This document shows, in pieces, positions 1-7,032 of a stretch of 12,711 nt of DNA. Under the pieces are notes generated by a model. The model worked only from the letters and a program-made list of their open reading frames with translations, searched no databases and had not been told where the DNA came from. The translations under genes and the position numbers were made by a program. How positions within the stretch are numbered: the first letter of the stretch is position 1; each line of letters starts with the position of its first letter. The stretch covers positions 1 to 12,711 of the forward strand of contig JBMNTQ010000043.1 in assembly GCA_050945815.1 (NCBI GenBank). Direction: 5' to 3'. Source of the DNA: JBMNTQ01 sp050945815. Lineage in GTDB: Bacteria; Bacillota; Clostridia; Christensenellales; JBMNTQ01.

Positions 1-1
1 A

Positions 2-1969
2 TCATCCTTGCAATTACGGCTGTCCGCCCTGCAAAACGACTTTGCTGCCGAAAAGTCAGCTCTCAAAGCCAATCAGGCCGCCTTAGACAAAGATCTGGCA
101 AGAGAGCAGGCAATCTCTACCCAAAAACAAAAAGAGATCGACAGCCTCTACCCATTGCTGGCCCAATCCGATCAAGATATCCAGCGCCAAACAGCCGTAC
201 TGGACAGCCTGCAACGGGAAAGAGTCCTGTTGGATGCAACCTCGGCCCAAATCGCAGCTCAAGAGGCCTTGCTATCCCGCCTGCAAACCGGCTACGACAA
301 CCTGCTAGCTCTGGAGCAAACCATACAACAACAGCAAGAAAGGCTCACCTCCAAGGCCGCCCTGCAAGCCCAAGCCGACGGTCTGCCCGCCCTGGAGAAA
401 ACTGTGGAACAGCACAAAAACCGCCTTTCAGCCTTTCGCCAACAAGTCCAAACCCTACGCCAGGATGCCGAGAAAAGCCGAGACGGTCAATGTCCCATTT
501 TAAACACGCCCTGCCCGAATGTCTCGGGCAATCTATCGGATTTCTTGTTGCAAAAGGCCCATGCAATCCAACAGGAAAGCGACCGCGAGGCTGAACAAAT
601 GCTCGGCCCGCAAGCATCTCTGGAAAAAGCCCGCGCTGCCCGGGAAGCTCTCGTTTCCCTTGCTCCGGTAGAGGAAGCCCTCGAACAAAACCGAAGCCAG
701 CGGGAAAAGTATTTTCATGCCTTTGCCCACTATACCCGCCAATGGGCGCAGGAATCTGCAAGCGTCATGCCGGATTTGCCCCAAGCAACCGACGCAGCGC
801 AATGGCAACAGGCTCTGGTTTTGCTGAGCCGGCAACAAGAAGCGGATCAGTCGGCCTACCATACAAAAACCACCGCCCTCGAACAGACAAAAACCGCCTG
901 CATATCTTCGCTCTCCCAGTTGGAAGAACAGAAAATGAGCCGGCAGGAGAAAATAAATGCTGCCCAAGCGGATAAATCTGTGGCAGATCTGGCAATACTT
1001 TCCATAAAGCAAGCCCTAGGCAGCCAAGAACAAAAGCGTCTACAACTTGCCCAGCAAAAACAGGCGATTGCGAGTCTGCAAAGCCAACTCCAATCATATG
1101 ATGATTTGGAGCAAGCAATCCTGCATACCCGAGAACAGATGCAAGCCTTGCTCTCGCAGTACGAAGCCTATATCCAACACAGGGCCGAAGCCCAGCGGCT
1201 GCCTGAAATCCAGGGCGAGATCGCAGCGCGAGAAGCCCGGGAAAAAGAACGGCTTACCCAGCGCGCTCTGCTCATCCAACAGCAGAAATCCATAGCCTCC
1301 TTCGACGAAGCTGCCTACGAAGCACTGTCCGCCCGGGTAGAATCCACGATAGCCCAATTGGCGCAAACCAAAGGAGCCTTGGATGTCAAGCAGAAAGATC
1401 ATAGCGCCCTGCTGGAGGAAATCCACGCCCTGGAGGCCCGCCTGAAAAAAGCAGAAGAATTAGAACAGCAGCACGACCTTCTGCAACGCACAACCCAGCT
1501 CTCCCGCCTGCTGTTCGATACGATTCTGCGCAACGCTGGCGAGCGGGTAGCGGCCCTATATCGAAGCCGCATCACGCAGGACGCAGCCCAGCTTTACCGC
1601 GAGGTCTCCATGGAAAACGTTGCCTTGCAATGGAGCGCCGACTACGACATCCTGCTAAGCGACGTTGTCCACGGCCAAGAGCGCTTTCGTTCCTTCCGCC
1701 AGCTTTCCGGCGGCGAACAGATGACTGCGGCGCTATCCGTCCGCCTAGGGCTGCTCAACCGGTTTTCCTCGGCAGGCATCGCTTTCTTCGATGAGCCCAC
1801 GTCCAATCTGGACGCCCGCCGCCGAGAAAACCTTGCCATGGTTATTCCGGCAGTAACCTCACGCTTTCAACAGGTATTCGTCATTTCCCATGACGATGCC
1901 TTTGATTCCATCACCGACAGCATCCTGCGCCTAACCAAAGCGCCTGGTGGCACCGTGGTGGAGAAATAA
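2..1969 (+). CDS. sbcC: SbcC/Rad50-type exonuclease ATPase subunit, C-terminal part (5' end outside window)
   Basis: SMC-like ATPase that works with the SbcD nuclease to open DNA ends and hairpins. The frame is open from the window edge, so the apparent TTG start at position 8 is internal and the N-terminal Walker A lobe is missing. Counting from that TTG, the visible part holds Gln/Ala/Glu-rich coiled coil (about 1-155), a cysteine pair at C162 and C169 in the hook position, a long returning coiled coil (about 185-540), the ABC signature LSGGEQ (566-571), Walker B ending in FFDEP (D595, E596) with a D-loop SNLD, and the H-loop histidine H628. The signature, Walker B and H-loop together are diagnostic of this family. 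The hook is C-x6-C rather than the usual C-x2-C. An sbcD gene would be expected just upstream but lies outside. The next gene starts 17 nt downstream, so co-transcription is likely. It could be another Rad50-like ATPase, but SbcC fits best. Confidence 0.88.
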   Translation, partial: SSLQLRLSALQNDFAAEKSALKANQAALDKDLAREQAISTQKQKEIDSLYPLLAQSDQDIQRQTAVLDSLQRERVLLDATSAQIAAQEALLSRLQTGYDNLLALEQTIQQQQERLTSKAALQAQADGLPALEKTVEQHKNRLSAFRQQVQTLRQDAEKSRDGQCPILNTPCPNVSGNLSDFLLQKAHAIQQESDREAEQMLGPQASLEKARAAREALVSLAPVEEALEQNRSQREKYFHAFAHYTRQWAQESASVMPDLPQATDAAQWQQALVLLSRQQEADQSAYHTKTTALEQTKTACISSLSQLEEQKMSRQEKINAAQADKSVADLAILSIKQALGSQEQKRLQLAQQKQAIASLQSQLQSYDDLEQAILHTREQMQALLSQYEAYIQHRAEAQRLPEIQGEIAAREAREKERLTQRALLIQQQKSIASFDEAAYEALSARVESTIAQLAQTKGALDVKQKDHSALLEEIHALEARLKKAEELEQQHDLLQRTTQLSRLLFDTILRNAGERVAALYRSRITQDAAQLYREVSMENVALQWSADYDILLSDVVHGQERFRSFRQLSGGEQMTAALSVRLGLLNRFSSAGIAFFDEPTSNLDARRRENLAMVIPAVTSRFQQVFVISHDDAFDSITDSILRLTKAPGGTVVEK

Positions 1970-1986
1970 ACAAAGTAGGTGTATAT

Positions 1987-3192
1987 ATGAAACGCAACAC
2001 ATTTAAAGCAACCGGTATCGTCATTGCCATAATCGTCGGCCTTCTCTGCGGTGTACTGGGCTGGTCCTTTGGCAAGGCAGGCATGTTCAGCGACGGTATG
2101 GTAGGCATCCATGCCGAGCAATACAATCTCTACCAGCAATACGCCCAAGAAGCGTCCCTTGTCGAGGTCATAAAAGAACGCTACTACAAAGATGTAGATA
2201 CTGTAGATTTCTCAAGTGGCGCCTTAAAGGGCGTAGCGAACGCGCTTGGGGACCCCTACAGCGAATACCTCACCCCTGAAGAATACGAAATGCTCGTCGA
2301 ATCCAGCACAGGCACCTTCTACGGCATCGGGGTAGAATTCCTGCTAAACGATATGGGCCGTGCGGTCATCCAAAGCGTCTATCCAGACAGCCCGGCAGAA
2401 AAAGCAGGCATCAAAGCAAACGATATCATCCTCAAGGTGGACGGCGAGAGCATCGACGGCCTGTCCAGCACGCAAATCGCCGGCAAAATCCGCGGCGACG
2501 AGAACGTACCCGTAAACATAACCATCCTGCGCGACAACCAGGAGATGGAGTTCCAGCCGGTACGAGGCCCCCTCAGTGAAGTATCCATCCACACCACGAT
2601 GCTGGAAAACAACATCGGCTACATCCAACTGGTCCAATTCTATCCCGATTCCCCGGATGAATTCTCCAAGGGCCTTGCCGATCTGAAAAACCAAGGGGCT
2701 AAAAGCATCATCCTGGATATCCGCTCCAATCCCGGCGGCCTCTTCGACAGCGCCATCAGCATAGCAGACCAAATTCTGGGCGATGCGCCAATCGTCAGTA
2801 CCGTCAGCCGAGGCGAAACCCAACAATCCTACCGTTCCGACGCAAACAAGCTGGAGTTGCCGCTGGTTGTGCTGTGCAACGAATACAGCGCCAGCGCCTC
2901 AGAAATTCTTGTCGGCGCCCTGCAAGACAATCAGGCTGCCGCCATTGTAGGCGTCCAAACCTATGGCAAAGGGCTGGTTCAATCCATCCTCCCGCTGTCC
3001 GAAAGTGGCGATGCCCTCAGGCTAACCACCGAAGAATATCTCACGCCCAACGGAACCGCCATCAACAGCGTAGGCATTACACCGGATTATAGCGTCGCTC
3101 TGCCCGACGATGTTTTAGACGGCACAGCCGACCTCACACCGGAAAACGATACCCAGCTGCAAAAAGCAATCGGCCTGCTCTCAGCATCCTAA
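1987..3192 (+). CDS. S41-family C-terminal processing peptidase with PDZ domain, membrane-anchored
   Basis: Serine protease of the CtpA/CtpB/Prc family, which cleaves proteins from their C-termini outside the membrane. The 401-residue length is normal for the family. Visible parts in order: an uncleaved signal anchor (about 8-30), a linker helix region, a PDZ domain (about 110-190, starting FYGIGVEF and containing SPAEKAGIKANDIIL), then the peptidase fold. The catalytic set is complete: Ser303 in SASASE, Lys328 in TYGKG and Gln332, with the 25-residue Ser-Lys and 4-residue Lys-Gln spacing known from CtpB. The ATG start follows an AGGTG-type ribosome binding site at about 1976-1980. It probably shares a transcript with the sbcC-like gene. 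In spore formers, CtpB-type enzymes process the sporulation protein SpoIVFA, but this paralogue could have a general quality-control role. The substrate cannot be read from the sequence. Confidence 0.93.
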   Translation: MKRNTFKATGIVIAIIVGLLCGVLGWSFGKAGMFSDGMVGIHAEQYNLYQQYAQEASLVEVIKERYYKDVDTVDFSSGALKGVANALGDPYSEYLTPEEYEMLVESSTGTFYGIGVEFLLNDMGRAVIQSVYPDSPAEKAGIKANDIILKVDGESIDGLSSTQIAGKIRGDENVPVNITILRDNQEMEFQPVRGPLSEVSIHTTMLENNIGYIQLVQFYPDSPDEFSKGLADLKNQGAKSIILDIRSNPGGLFDSAISIADQILGDAPIVSTVSRGETQQSYRSDANKLELPLVVLCNEYSASASEILVGALQDNQAAAIVGVQTYGKGLVQSILPLSESGDALRLTTEEYLTPNGTAINSVGITPDYSVALPDDVLDGTADLTPENDTQLQKAIGLLSAS

Positions 3193-3294
3193 AACTCCCC
3201 TTCCTTCATCCCCCGCTGCTTAACCCAGAAAGCCGGCACGCCCAAGCACAAAGCCTAAAAAACCCGCAGCAACGCCCAGCCTTGAGCAGCATAA

Positions 3295-3316
3295 GAAAAA
3301 AGCGCAGGCGCGCGCT
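3295..3316 (-). terminator. Candidate intrinsic terminator for the Met/Gly-rich protein gene
   Basis: Read on the minus strand, a G+C-only stem AGCGC/GCGCT (arms 3301-3305 and 3312-3316, 6-nt loop) is followed directly by TTTTTTCTTAT. It lies about 150 nt past the stop of the minus-strand gene ending at 3468. The stem is only 5 bp, so this is a moderate call. Confidence 0.5.
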
Positions 3317-3369
3317 CCCCTCTTGCCCCTATCTTCACACCCAAGCCAACCAGCGGCCTGCATACGACC

Positions 3370-3403
3370 AGGGCAGCCCCCCAGTAAACGGGAGGGCTGC
3401 CCT
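3370..3403. other. Strong hairpin between convergent genes
   Basis: Arms 3370-3382 and 3390-3403 form 13 pairs with one bulged A at 3393 and a 7-nt loop. The outer 10 bp are AGGGCAGCCC with GGGCTGCCCT. Neither side has a T-run, so it is not a classical intrinsic terminator. It sits where the plus-strand protease gene and the minus-strand Met/Gly-rich gene converge, so it may still act as an RNA 3'-end or stability element. The rest of 3193-3467 shows no credible gene. Confidence 0.55.
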
Positions 3404-3467
3404 GTCTATACTCCTATCGGTAGTCCGTCTTTAAGCCTTCCAGCTATGTATTTCGCCCAACCACAGC

Positions 3468-4352
3468 CTACCGGCCGCCCATCATATTCGCCAGCATTCC
3501 CATCATATTGCTCATAGACAGCCCGCCGCCGGCGTTTTTGTTGTTCATTCTGTTCAAAAGCCCCATCATACTGCCCATGCCGTTGTTGCCGCCCATCATG
3601 TTCGCCAACAACCCCATCATGTTGTTCATGGGCATTCCTCCTCCATTCATAGCGGAAAGCAAGCTGCCCATCCCATCCATACCACCGCTGCCTCCGCCAT
3701 TCATCCCAGAAAGCAAGCTGCTCACCAGCGCCATGTTTCCTGCCGAAGACGCAGCGTCATCTACGTTGCCGTCGTCCGGTGTCCTCTGCTGTGTCCGCAT
3801 AGAGTTCATCGCCTGTATCATGCGCATCATATTCATCATGCGCTGCCACGGCTCTGCCCCGGCCGACAAGCCAAGCCCCTGGGCCATCTCCATCATTCCC
3901 TGCAAATGATCCGCCATTCCTTCACCTTTCCCCCTTCTCGTCTCGGCTATGGTTTCCTTCATCGCCTCAAAACGGGCCAACATTCCCTCCATAAACCCTA
4001 TTCTCTCGGCGCTCTTGTTATCACAATATTTTTTCATGCTGCTCAGCATGGCTCTTTGCCTCTGCATCGGCGTCATGTCCCGTCCTGTTTCCGCTCTCCC
4101 ATCCATATCCTCTTCCGATTCCCCATCTTCTCTCTGCTTTTCCAACGGAATCACGGTATATCCATTCTCTTGCCTGTTATCATAGCGATAAACAGCACCA
4201 GGGGCTTCCTGTTCCCTATATTTTGCGAAAAGCAAAGAAAGCAACAAATCCGTAGTCGGACGATAAACCGGAGTAGCAGGCGGAACAAAGCCGCTTCGCT
4301 CTCTGAAAAAACCGGGGTTGTGCGACGGAAGGCGGTGGTATGCAAACCTCAT
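3468..4352 (-). CDS. Unrecognised protein with Met/Gly/Asn-rich C-terminal repeats
   Basis: I do not recognise this 294-residue protein. The ATG start is supported by an AAGGGGGGTGG-type ribosome binding site just upstream (about 4357-4367). The N-terminal 60 residues are basic and aromatic (MRFAYHRLPSHNPGFF). Residues about 70-130 are charged and helical (MTPMQRQRAMLSSMKKY, then MEGMLARFEAMKETI). The C-terminal half is dominated by Met, Gly, Asn and Leu. It carries two copies of a NMMG-(L/M)-LANMMGG unit, a shorter SMMGLLNRMN copy, and two S-x-LLS-(G/A)-MNGGG units. These come from direct DNA repeats. No signal peptide or membrane segment is clear. It is transcribed divergently from another low-complexity gene 126 bp away, which suggests shared regulation. 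The composition suggests a disordered or self-associating structural protein, but that is inference. It is judged a real gene because of its ribosome binding site, length and coherent composition. Confidence 0.72.
   Translation of the reverse strand: MRFAYHRLPSHNPGFFRERSGFVPPATPVYRPTTDLLLSLLFAKYREQEAPGAVYRYDNRQENGYTVIPLEKQREDGESEEDMDGRAETGRDMTPMQRQRAMLSSMKKYCDNKSAERIGFMEGMLARFEAMKETIAETRRGKGEGMADHLQGMMEMAQGLGLSAGAEPWQRMMNMMRMIQAMNSMRTQQRTPDDGNVDDAASSAGNMALVSSLLSGMNGGGSGGMDGMGSLLSAMNGGGMPMNNMMGLLANMMGGNNGMGSMMGLLNRMNNKNAGGGLSMSNMMGMLANMMGGR
3475..3515. repeat. Direct repeat copy 1 (41 bp) in the Met-rich gene
   Basis: Matches 3589-3629 at 35 of 41 positions. On the minus strand it encodes the SNMMGMLANMMGG copy at the C-terminus of the protein. 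Several differences fall at synonymous positions, which suggests selection on the peptide rather than a recent duplication. Confidence 0.8.
3589..3629. repeat. Direct repeat copy 2 (41 bp) in the Met-rich gene
   Basis: Partner of the copy at 3475-3515, encoding NNMMGLLANMMGG. A second pair of related units lies beside it at 3641-3669 and 3695-3723, sharing a GAAAGCAAGCTG core and encoding the S-x-LLS-x-MNG repeats. Confidence 0.8.
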
Positions 4353-4372
4353 AGGCCACCCCCCTTTTTTTC

Positions 4373-4381
4373 TCTATACCA
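4373..4381 (-). promoter_or_regulatory. Possible extended -10 promoter for the Met/Gly-rich gene
   Basis: On the minus strand the sequence reads TGGTATAGA, an extended -10 element (TGn plus TATAGA). No good -35 is visible. The implied 5' leader would be only about 14 nt, so the call is weak. Confidence 0.25.
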
Positions 4382-4405
4382 ATTTATGCATTTCGCAGCT
4401 TTTAG

Positions 4406-4435
4406 TGAACGATGGCACCCCACCGGAATATACTA
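4406..4435 (+). promoter_or_regulatory. Possible forespore-type (sigma-G/F-like) promoter
   Basis: TGAACG (4406-4411), 17 nt, then TATACTA (4429-4435), upstream of the gene starting at 4479. TATACTA matches 6 of 7 positions of the sigma-G -10 consensus CATACTA, and the -35 begins TGAA as sigma-G sites do. Read as sigma-A, the -10 (TATACT) is good but the -35 is poor. The assignment is inferred from consensus only. Confidence 0.35.
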
Positions 4436-4478
4436 TAAAAAACGGATTTGTCCGAAAAGAAAGGAACGACCAAATACT

Positions 4479-5057
4479 ATGCGCAATCTGAGAAATAGCA
4501 AATCCGGTGTATCCCAAAATCAAAACCCGGATCATGGGCAAAGCAGCGGCAAGCAGGAGGGTTGGTTTACACCCAATCAGCAGCAAACACCGCAACAACA
4601 AAAATCCCCGGGCCCAGGGGGCAGAAATTTCCCCCGCAGGCCCGGCGCAACCAACATCCCCCGACGGCCCAACCAAGGCAATGCCTATCCGCCCAACCGC
4701 CCAGGGGCCTCCCACCAACAGCAACAGCGTCCGTCTGGGCAACAGAGCAACGCTCCCCATTCGTCCAATACACACCACAACGCCCCCAGTCAGGAAGAGA
4801 TAAAAAACATACTATCCAACATGAATCCCGACCAAAAACAACAGTTTGAAACCATGAAAAATAACGTCTCGCAGTTTGAAGGCAAAAGCGAACAGGAGCT
4901 GCTTCGGGAAGTCCAGCGTCTGGCCATGAAGGGCCGCCAACAAGGCGATCTAAACGACGCCAACCTAGATTCCTTCGCCAATATGCTCTCCCCCATGCTA
5001 AACGACGAACAGCGAAAAAAGCTAGGCAGCATCATCAATCATTTAAAGCAGCCCTGA
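4479..5057 (+). CDS. Unrecognised Gln/Asn/Pro-rich protein with helical C-terminal domain
   Basis: A 192-residue protein that I cannot name. The frame is open much further upstream (from 3906), but that extension is antisense to the neighbouring gene. The ATG at 4479 is the sensible start: it follows an AAAGGA site at 4460-4465 (a long 13-nt spacing) and a promoter-like block. Residues 1 to about 103 are low complexity, rich in Gln, Asn, Pro, Gly and Arg (runs such as QQQTPQQQK, and RRP units), and are probably disordered. Residues about 104-192 look like a compact all-helical domain (EEIKNILSNMNPDQKQQF, then GKSEQELLREVQRLAMKG, then LSPMLNDEQRKKL). There is no signal peptide or membrane segment. 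It is divergent from another low-complexity gene, and the pair may be co-regulated. Function unknown. Confidence 0.75.
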   Translation: MRNLRNSKSGVSQNQNPDHGQSSGKQEGWFTPNQQQTPQQQKSPGPGGRNFPRRPGATNIPRRPNQGNAYPPNRPGASHQQQQRPSGQQSNAPHSSNTHHNAPSQEEIKNILSNMNPDQKQQFETMKNNVSQFEGKSEQELLREVQRLAMKGRQQGDLNDANLDSFANMLSPMLNDEQRKKLGSIINHLKQP

Positions 5058-5067
5058 TCCCTTGTCC

Positions 5068-5097
5068 TTGAACCCTATCCCCTTTTGGTTATATAAT
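5068..5097 (+). promoter_or_regulatory. Sigma-A-type promoter of nth
   Basis: TTGAAC (5068-5073), an 18-nt spacer and a perfect TATAAT (5092-5097) put the transcription start near 5104, about 40 nt before the nth ATG. It begins only 10 nt after the previous stop codon, so nth has its own transcript start. Confidence 0.7.
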
Positions 5098-5141
5098 GCT
5101 ATCATGAGGATGCTTCGCAATAACCGAAAAAGGGTGATACT

Positions 5142-5792
5142 ATGGCATTAGCCGATACACAGACCAGAAAAGACATACTAAAAATATTAGAAACAGTCTA
5201 TTTTGGCGCCCAGCCGGGGCTGAACTTTAAAAACGAGTTTCAGCTCCTGGTCGCCACCATCCTCTCCGCCCAAAGCACAGATGTACAAGTAAACAAAGTG
5301 ACTGAAAAGCTATTCCAAATCTACCAAACACCGCAAGATTTTGCAGCCTTGTCTCACGAGCAGCTCGAGCCCCTAATCCACAGCTGCGGCTACTACAGAG
5401 CCAAGTCTGCCAACATTATCGCCGCCAGCCGGCAACTGCTGGAAAAACACGGCGGCCAGGTGCCGGGTTCAATGGACGCGCTGACCGCTCTGCCCGGCGT
5501 AGGCCGTAAAACAGCCAACGTCGTGCTGTCCAACGCATTCGGCCAGGATGCCATCGCGGTAGACACCCACGTTTTTCGGGTTTCCAACCGGCTGGGGTTA
5601 GCAGAGGCCAAAAATGTTCTGCATACGGAACAGCAGCTGATGCAGAATATCCCAAAAAACAAGTGGTCTGCCGCCCACCACTGGCTGATTTGGCATGGCC
5701 GCCGCATCTGTCTGGCCCGCAAACCAAAATGCGGCGAATGCCCCCTAAGCAAGCTCTGTTCCTACGCCCGCGAGCAACGCTCCTCTAGCTGA
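5142..5792 (+). CDS. nth: Endonuclease III (DNA glycosylase/AP lyase)
   Basis: Base-excision repair enzyme that removes oxidised pyrimidines and cuts the abasic site. At 216 residues it has the family's usual length. The helix-hairpin-helix motif LPGVGRKTA includes the catalytic lysine K123. The catalytic aspartate D141 lies in VDTHVFRV, with the same 18-residue spacing as K120/D138 in Escherichia coli. The [4Fe-4S] cluster ligands C190, C197, C200 and C206 have the exact C-x6-C-x2-C-x5-C spacing. The ATG is preceded by an AGGGTGAT ribosome binding site. The gene has its own promoter and a terminator behind it, so it is probably monocistronic. All key residues are intact. Confidence 0.97.
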   Translation: MALADTQTRKDILKILETVYFGAQPGLNFKNEFQLLVATILSAQSTDVQVNKVTEKLFQIYQTPQDFAALSHEQLEPLIHSCGYYRAKSANIIAASRQLLEKHGGQVPGSMDALTALPGVGRKTANVVLSNAFGQDAIAVDTHVFRVSNRLGLAEAKNVLHTEQQLMQNIPKNKWSAAHHWLIWHGRRICLARKPKCGECPLSKLCSYAREQRSSS

Positions 5793-5805
5793 TCTGCTTG
5801 CCTAA

Positions 5806-5850
5806 AAGGGCCTCTGCTTGTGCTCCTTTTATCCACAAGCAAAGGCCCTT
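5806..5850. terminator. Long imperfect hairpin after nth, terminator-like on the minus strand
   Basis: Arms 5806-5822 and 5834-5850 pair over 17 positions with one mismatch and an 11-nt loop. On the minus strand the stem ends in TTTTAGG. On the plus strand no T-run follows. It probably acts as a back-up terminator for minus-strand transcription, or as a 3' stability element for nth. Confidence 0.55.
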
Positions 5851-5898
5851 GCCCAAACAACAAAGCCCCTCTACAAGGGCCCGCCATCCTCCTTACTC

Positions 5899-5935
5899 AA
5901 AACAAGCCCCTGCTTTCAACACAGGGGCTTGTTTT
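5899..5935. terminator. Bidirectional intrinsic terminator between nth and the lipoprotein gene
   Basis: A perfect 14-bp stem (arms 5899-5912 and 5922-5935, 9-nt loop). The G+C-rich core is flanked by AAAA on the left and TTTT on the right, so both strands end in a U-run. It serves plus-strand nth and the minus-strand gene whose stop lies 18 nt away. Confidence 0.85.
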
Positions 5936-5953
5936 AGTCTTGGCTATCTCCTT

Positions 5954-6853
5954 CTATTCGTCCTTATCCTCCGCCTGCTCCGCTTCCTGAGGCTTGGGTG
6001 CAGTCTCCCCTTCGGGCATCTCCGGCACAGTCTCCTGCTCCGTCATACTGCCTGCATCCGCCTCGCCCTGAATCGGTTCAACCCTATCATTCAGCGTTTG
6101 CTCCGCCGCAGCTTTCGCATCGGCCAACACTTCCGCATTCGCCTTTTCAGCCTCAGCCTGCCGCTTTCTCTTAGTGGAGAAAACAACGATCAACACCACA
6201 ACGACAGCGATCACCACCGCCACCACAATCAGAATGATAACCCACAATGACAATCCTGCGCTGCCCTCCACAGCCCTCGCCGTAAACGTACCCATCTCAG
6301 CAGCGTCCAACAGATCCCAGGTTGCCGTCCGCCCATCATTAGACAGGCTGTGGGCATTGGTCTCCGTAATGGGATACGGCAATGTCACCATAAACCGCAG
6401 GTCCATATTGCTCATCTGTTTCAAAGCATCCACCGACAAACCGCTTCCGTCCTCCATCTGGTCTGCCATGTTGCTCTCAACATTCCAGACGATCACCTTC
6501 TTCCCGCCCTCGTCGCCGGTCTCCATCTGCATTTTCATGCCCATCATCACATCGTCTCTGTTCATAGACTCAACGTCTGAGAAGCTCTTTTCATAGACAT
6601 AGCCGCTATAGCCGTCGCTGCTGTAGGGGCTGACAGTATAGCCCTGCTCCCTAGCATCCTCCGCACTGCCCTCCAAGTCCATCTGGTCGCCTGCCTCTTC
6701 TATCATAGACTCCAAAACACCTGTCTGCATCCGAACCGCCCCGGTGCCGTCCTCATGAATCTCAACACCCATCACCATCTGAATGCATCCGCTCAACAGC
6801 GCTGCAATCAACACCAACAGCGCAACCGCCGCAACTCTTTTTCGATAACGCAA
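5954..6853 (-). CDS. LppM-like lipoprotein with C-terminal transmembrane anchor
   Basis: Predicted exported lipoprotein of 299 residues. The start is TTG, supported by an AGGAGGTG site seven bases upstream and by a proper signal sequence beginning there. The signal peptide (MRYRKR, then a hydrophobic core) ends in the lipobox LLSGC, with lipidated Cys23. The extracytoplasmic domain begins MGVEIHEDGTGAVRM, which resembles the LppM/DUF3153-type beta domain of Actinobacteria and Firmicutes. A second membrane segment spans about 203-225, followed by KRKR and an acidic, Ala/Glu-rich tail of about 70 residues that should be cytoplasmic. The protein would thus be held in the membrane at both ends. 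It is divergent from a DUF975 membrane protein. The biochemical role is unknown. The family assignment rests on recalled similarity; the topology is read directly. Confidence 0.82.
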   Translation of the reverse strand: MRYRKRVAAVALLVLIAALLSGCIQMVMGVEIHEDGTGAVRMQTGVLESMIEEAGDQMDLEGSAEDAREQGYTVSPYSSDGYSGYVYEKSFSDVESMNRDDVMMGMKMQMETGDEGGKKVIVWNVESNMADQMEDGSGLSVDALKQMSNMDLRFMVTLPYPITETNAHSLSNDGRTATWDLLDAAEMGTFTARAVEGSAGLSLWVIILIVVAVVIAVVVVLIVVFSTKRKRQAEAEKANAEVLADAKAAAEQTLNDRVEPIQGEADAGSMTEQETVPEMPEGETAPKPQEAEQAEDKDE

Positions 6854-6858
6854 ATAAG

Positions 6859-6866
6859 CACCTCCT
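6859..6866 (-). promoter_or_regulatory. Ribosome binding site that fixes a TTG start
   Basis: AGGAGGTG on the minus strand, 5 nt before TTG at 6853-6851. A near-perfect Shine-Dalgarno followed by a coherent lipoprotein signal peptide makes the TTG start convincing. Confidence 0.85.
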
Positions 6867-7003
6867 GATTCTCACAATAGTACCGTATTCATCCAATCCA
6901 TCATAAATGCCACTATACGATACCACATTCTCACCCTCCCTGCAACATCCGCAAAAAAACATCTGCCTCCTATGTAAAATTGCGGTTTTCTGCCACCACA
7001 TGC

Positions 7004-7032
7004 TTGTTATTTCCCAATCCCTATCATATGAT
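7004..7032 (+). promoter_or_regulatory. Sigma-A-type promoter of the DUF975 gene
   Basis: TTGTTA (7004-7009), a 17-nt spacer and TATGAT (7027-7032) match the consensus at 4 and 5 of 6 positions. The -10 lies inside a perfect 12-bp palindrome (7022-7033), which may be an operator. Confidence 0.6.

Noticed and set aside
533..1012. Minus-strand frames inside the sbcC-like gene
   Set aside because: They are shadows of a coiled-coil gene with strong ABC ATPase motifs in frame, with no motifs or ribosome binding sites of their own.
3475..3723. Repeats considered as a CRISPR array
   Set aside because: Too few copies, with unequal spacing and imperfect identity. They are explained by repeated peptide units in one reading frame, and no cas genes are present.
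3906..4478. N-terminal extension of the Gln/Asn-rich protein
   Set aside because: The extension is antisense to the Met/Gly-rich gene and spans the divergent promoter region. The ATG at 4479 has a Shine-Dalgarno-like site and gives a coherent composition.
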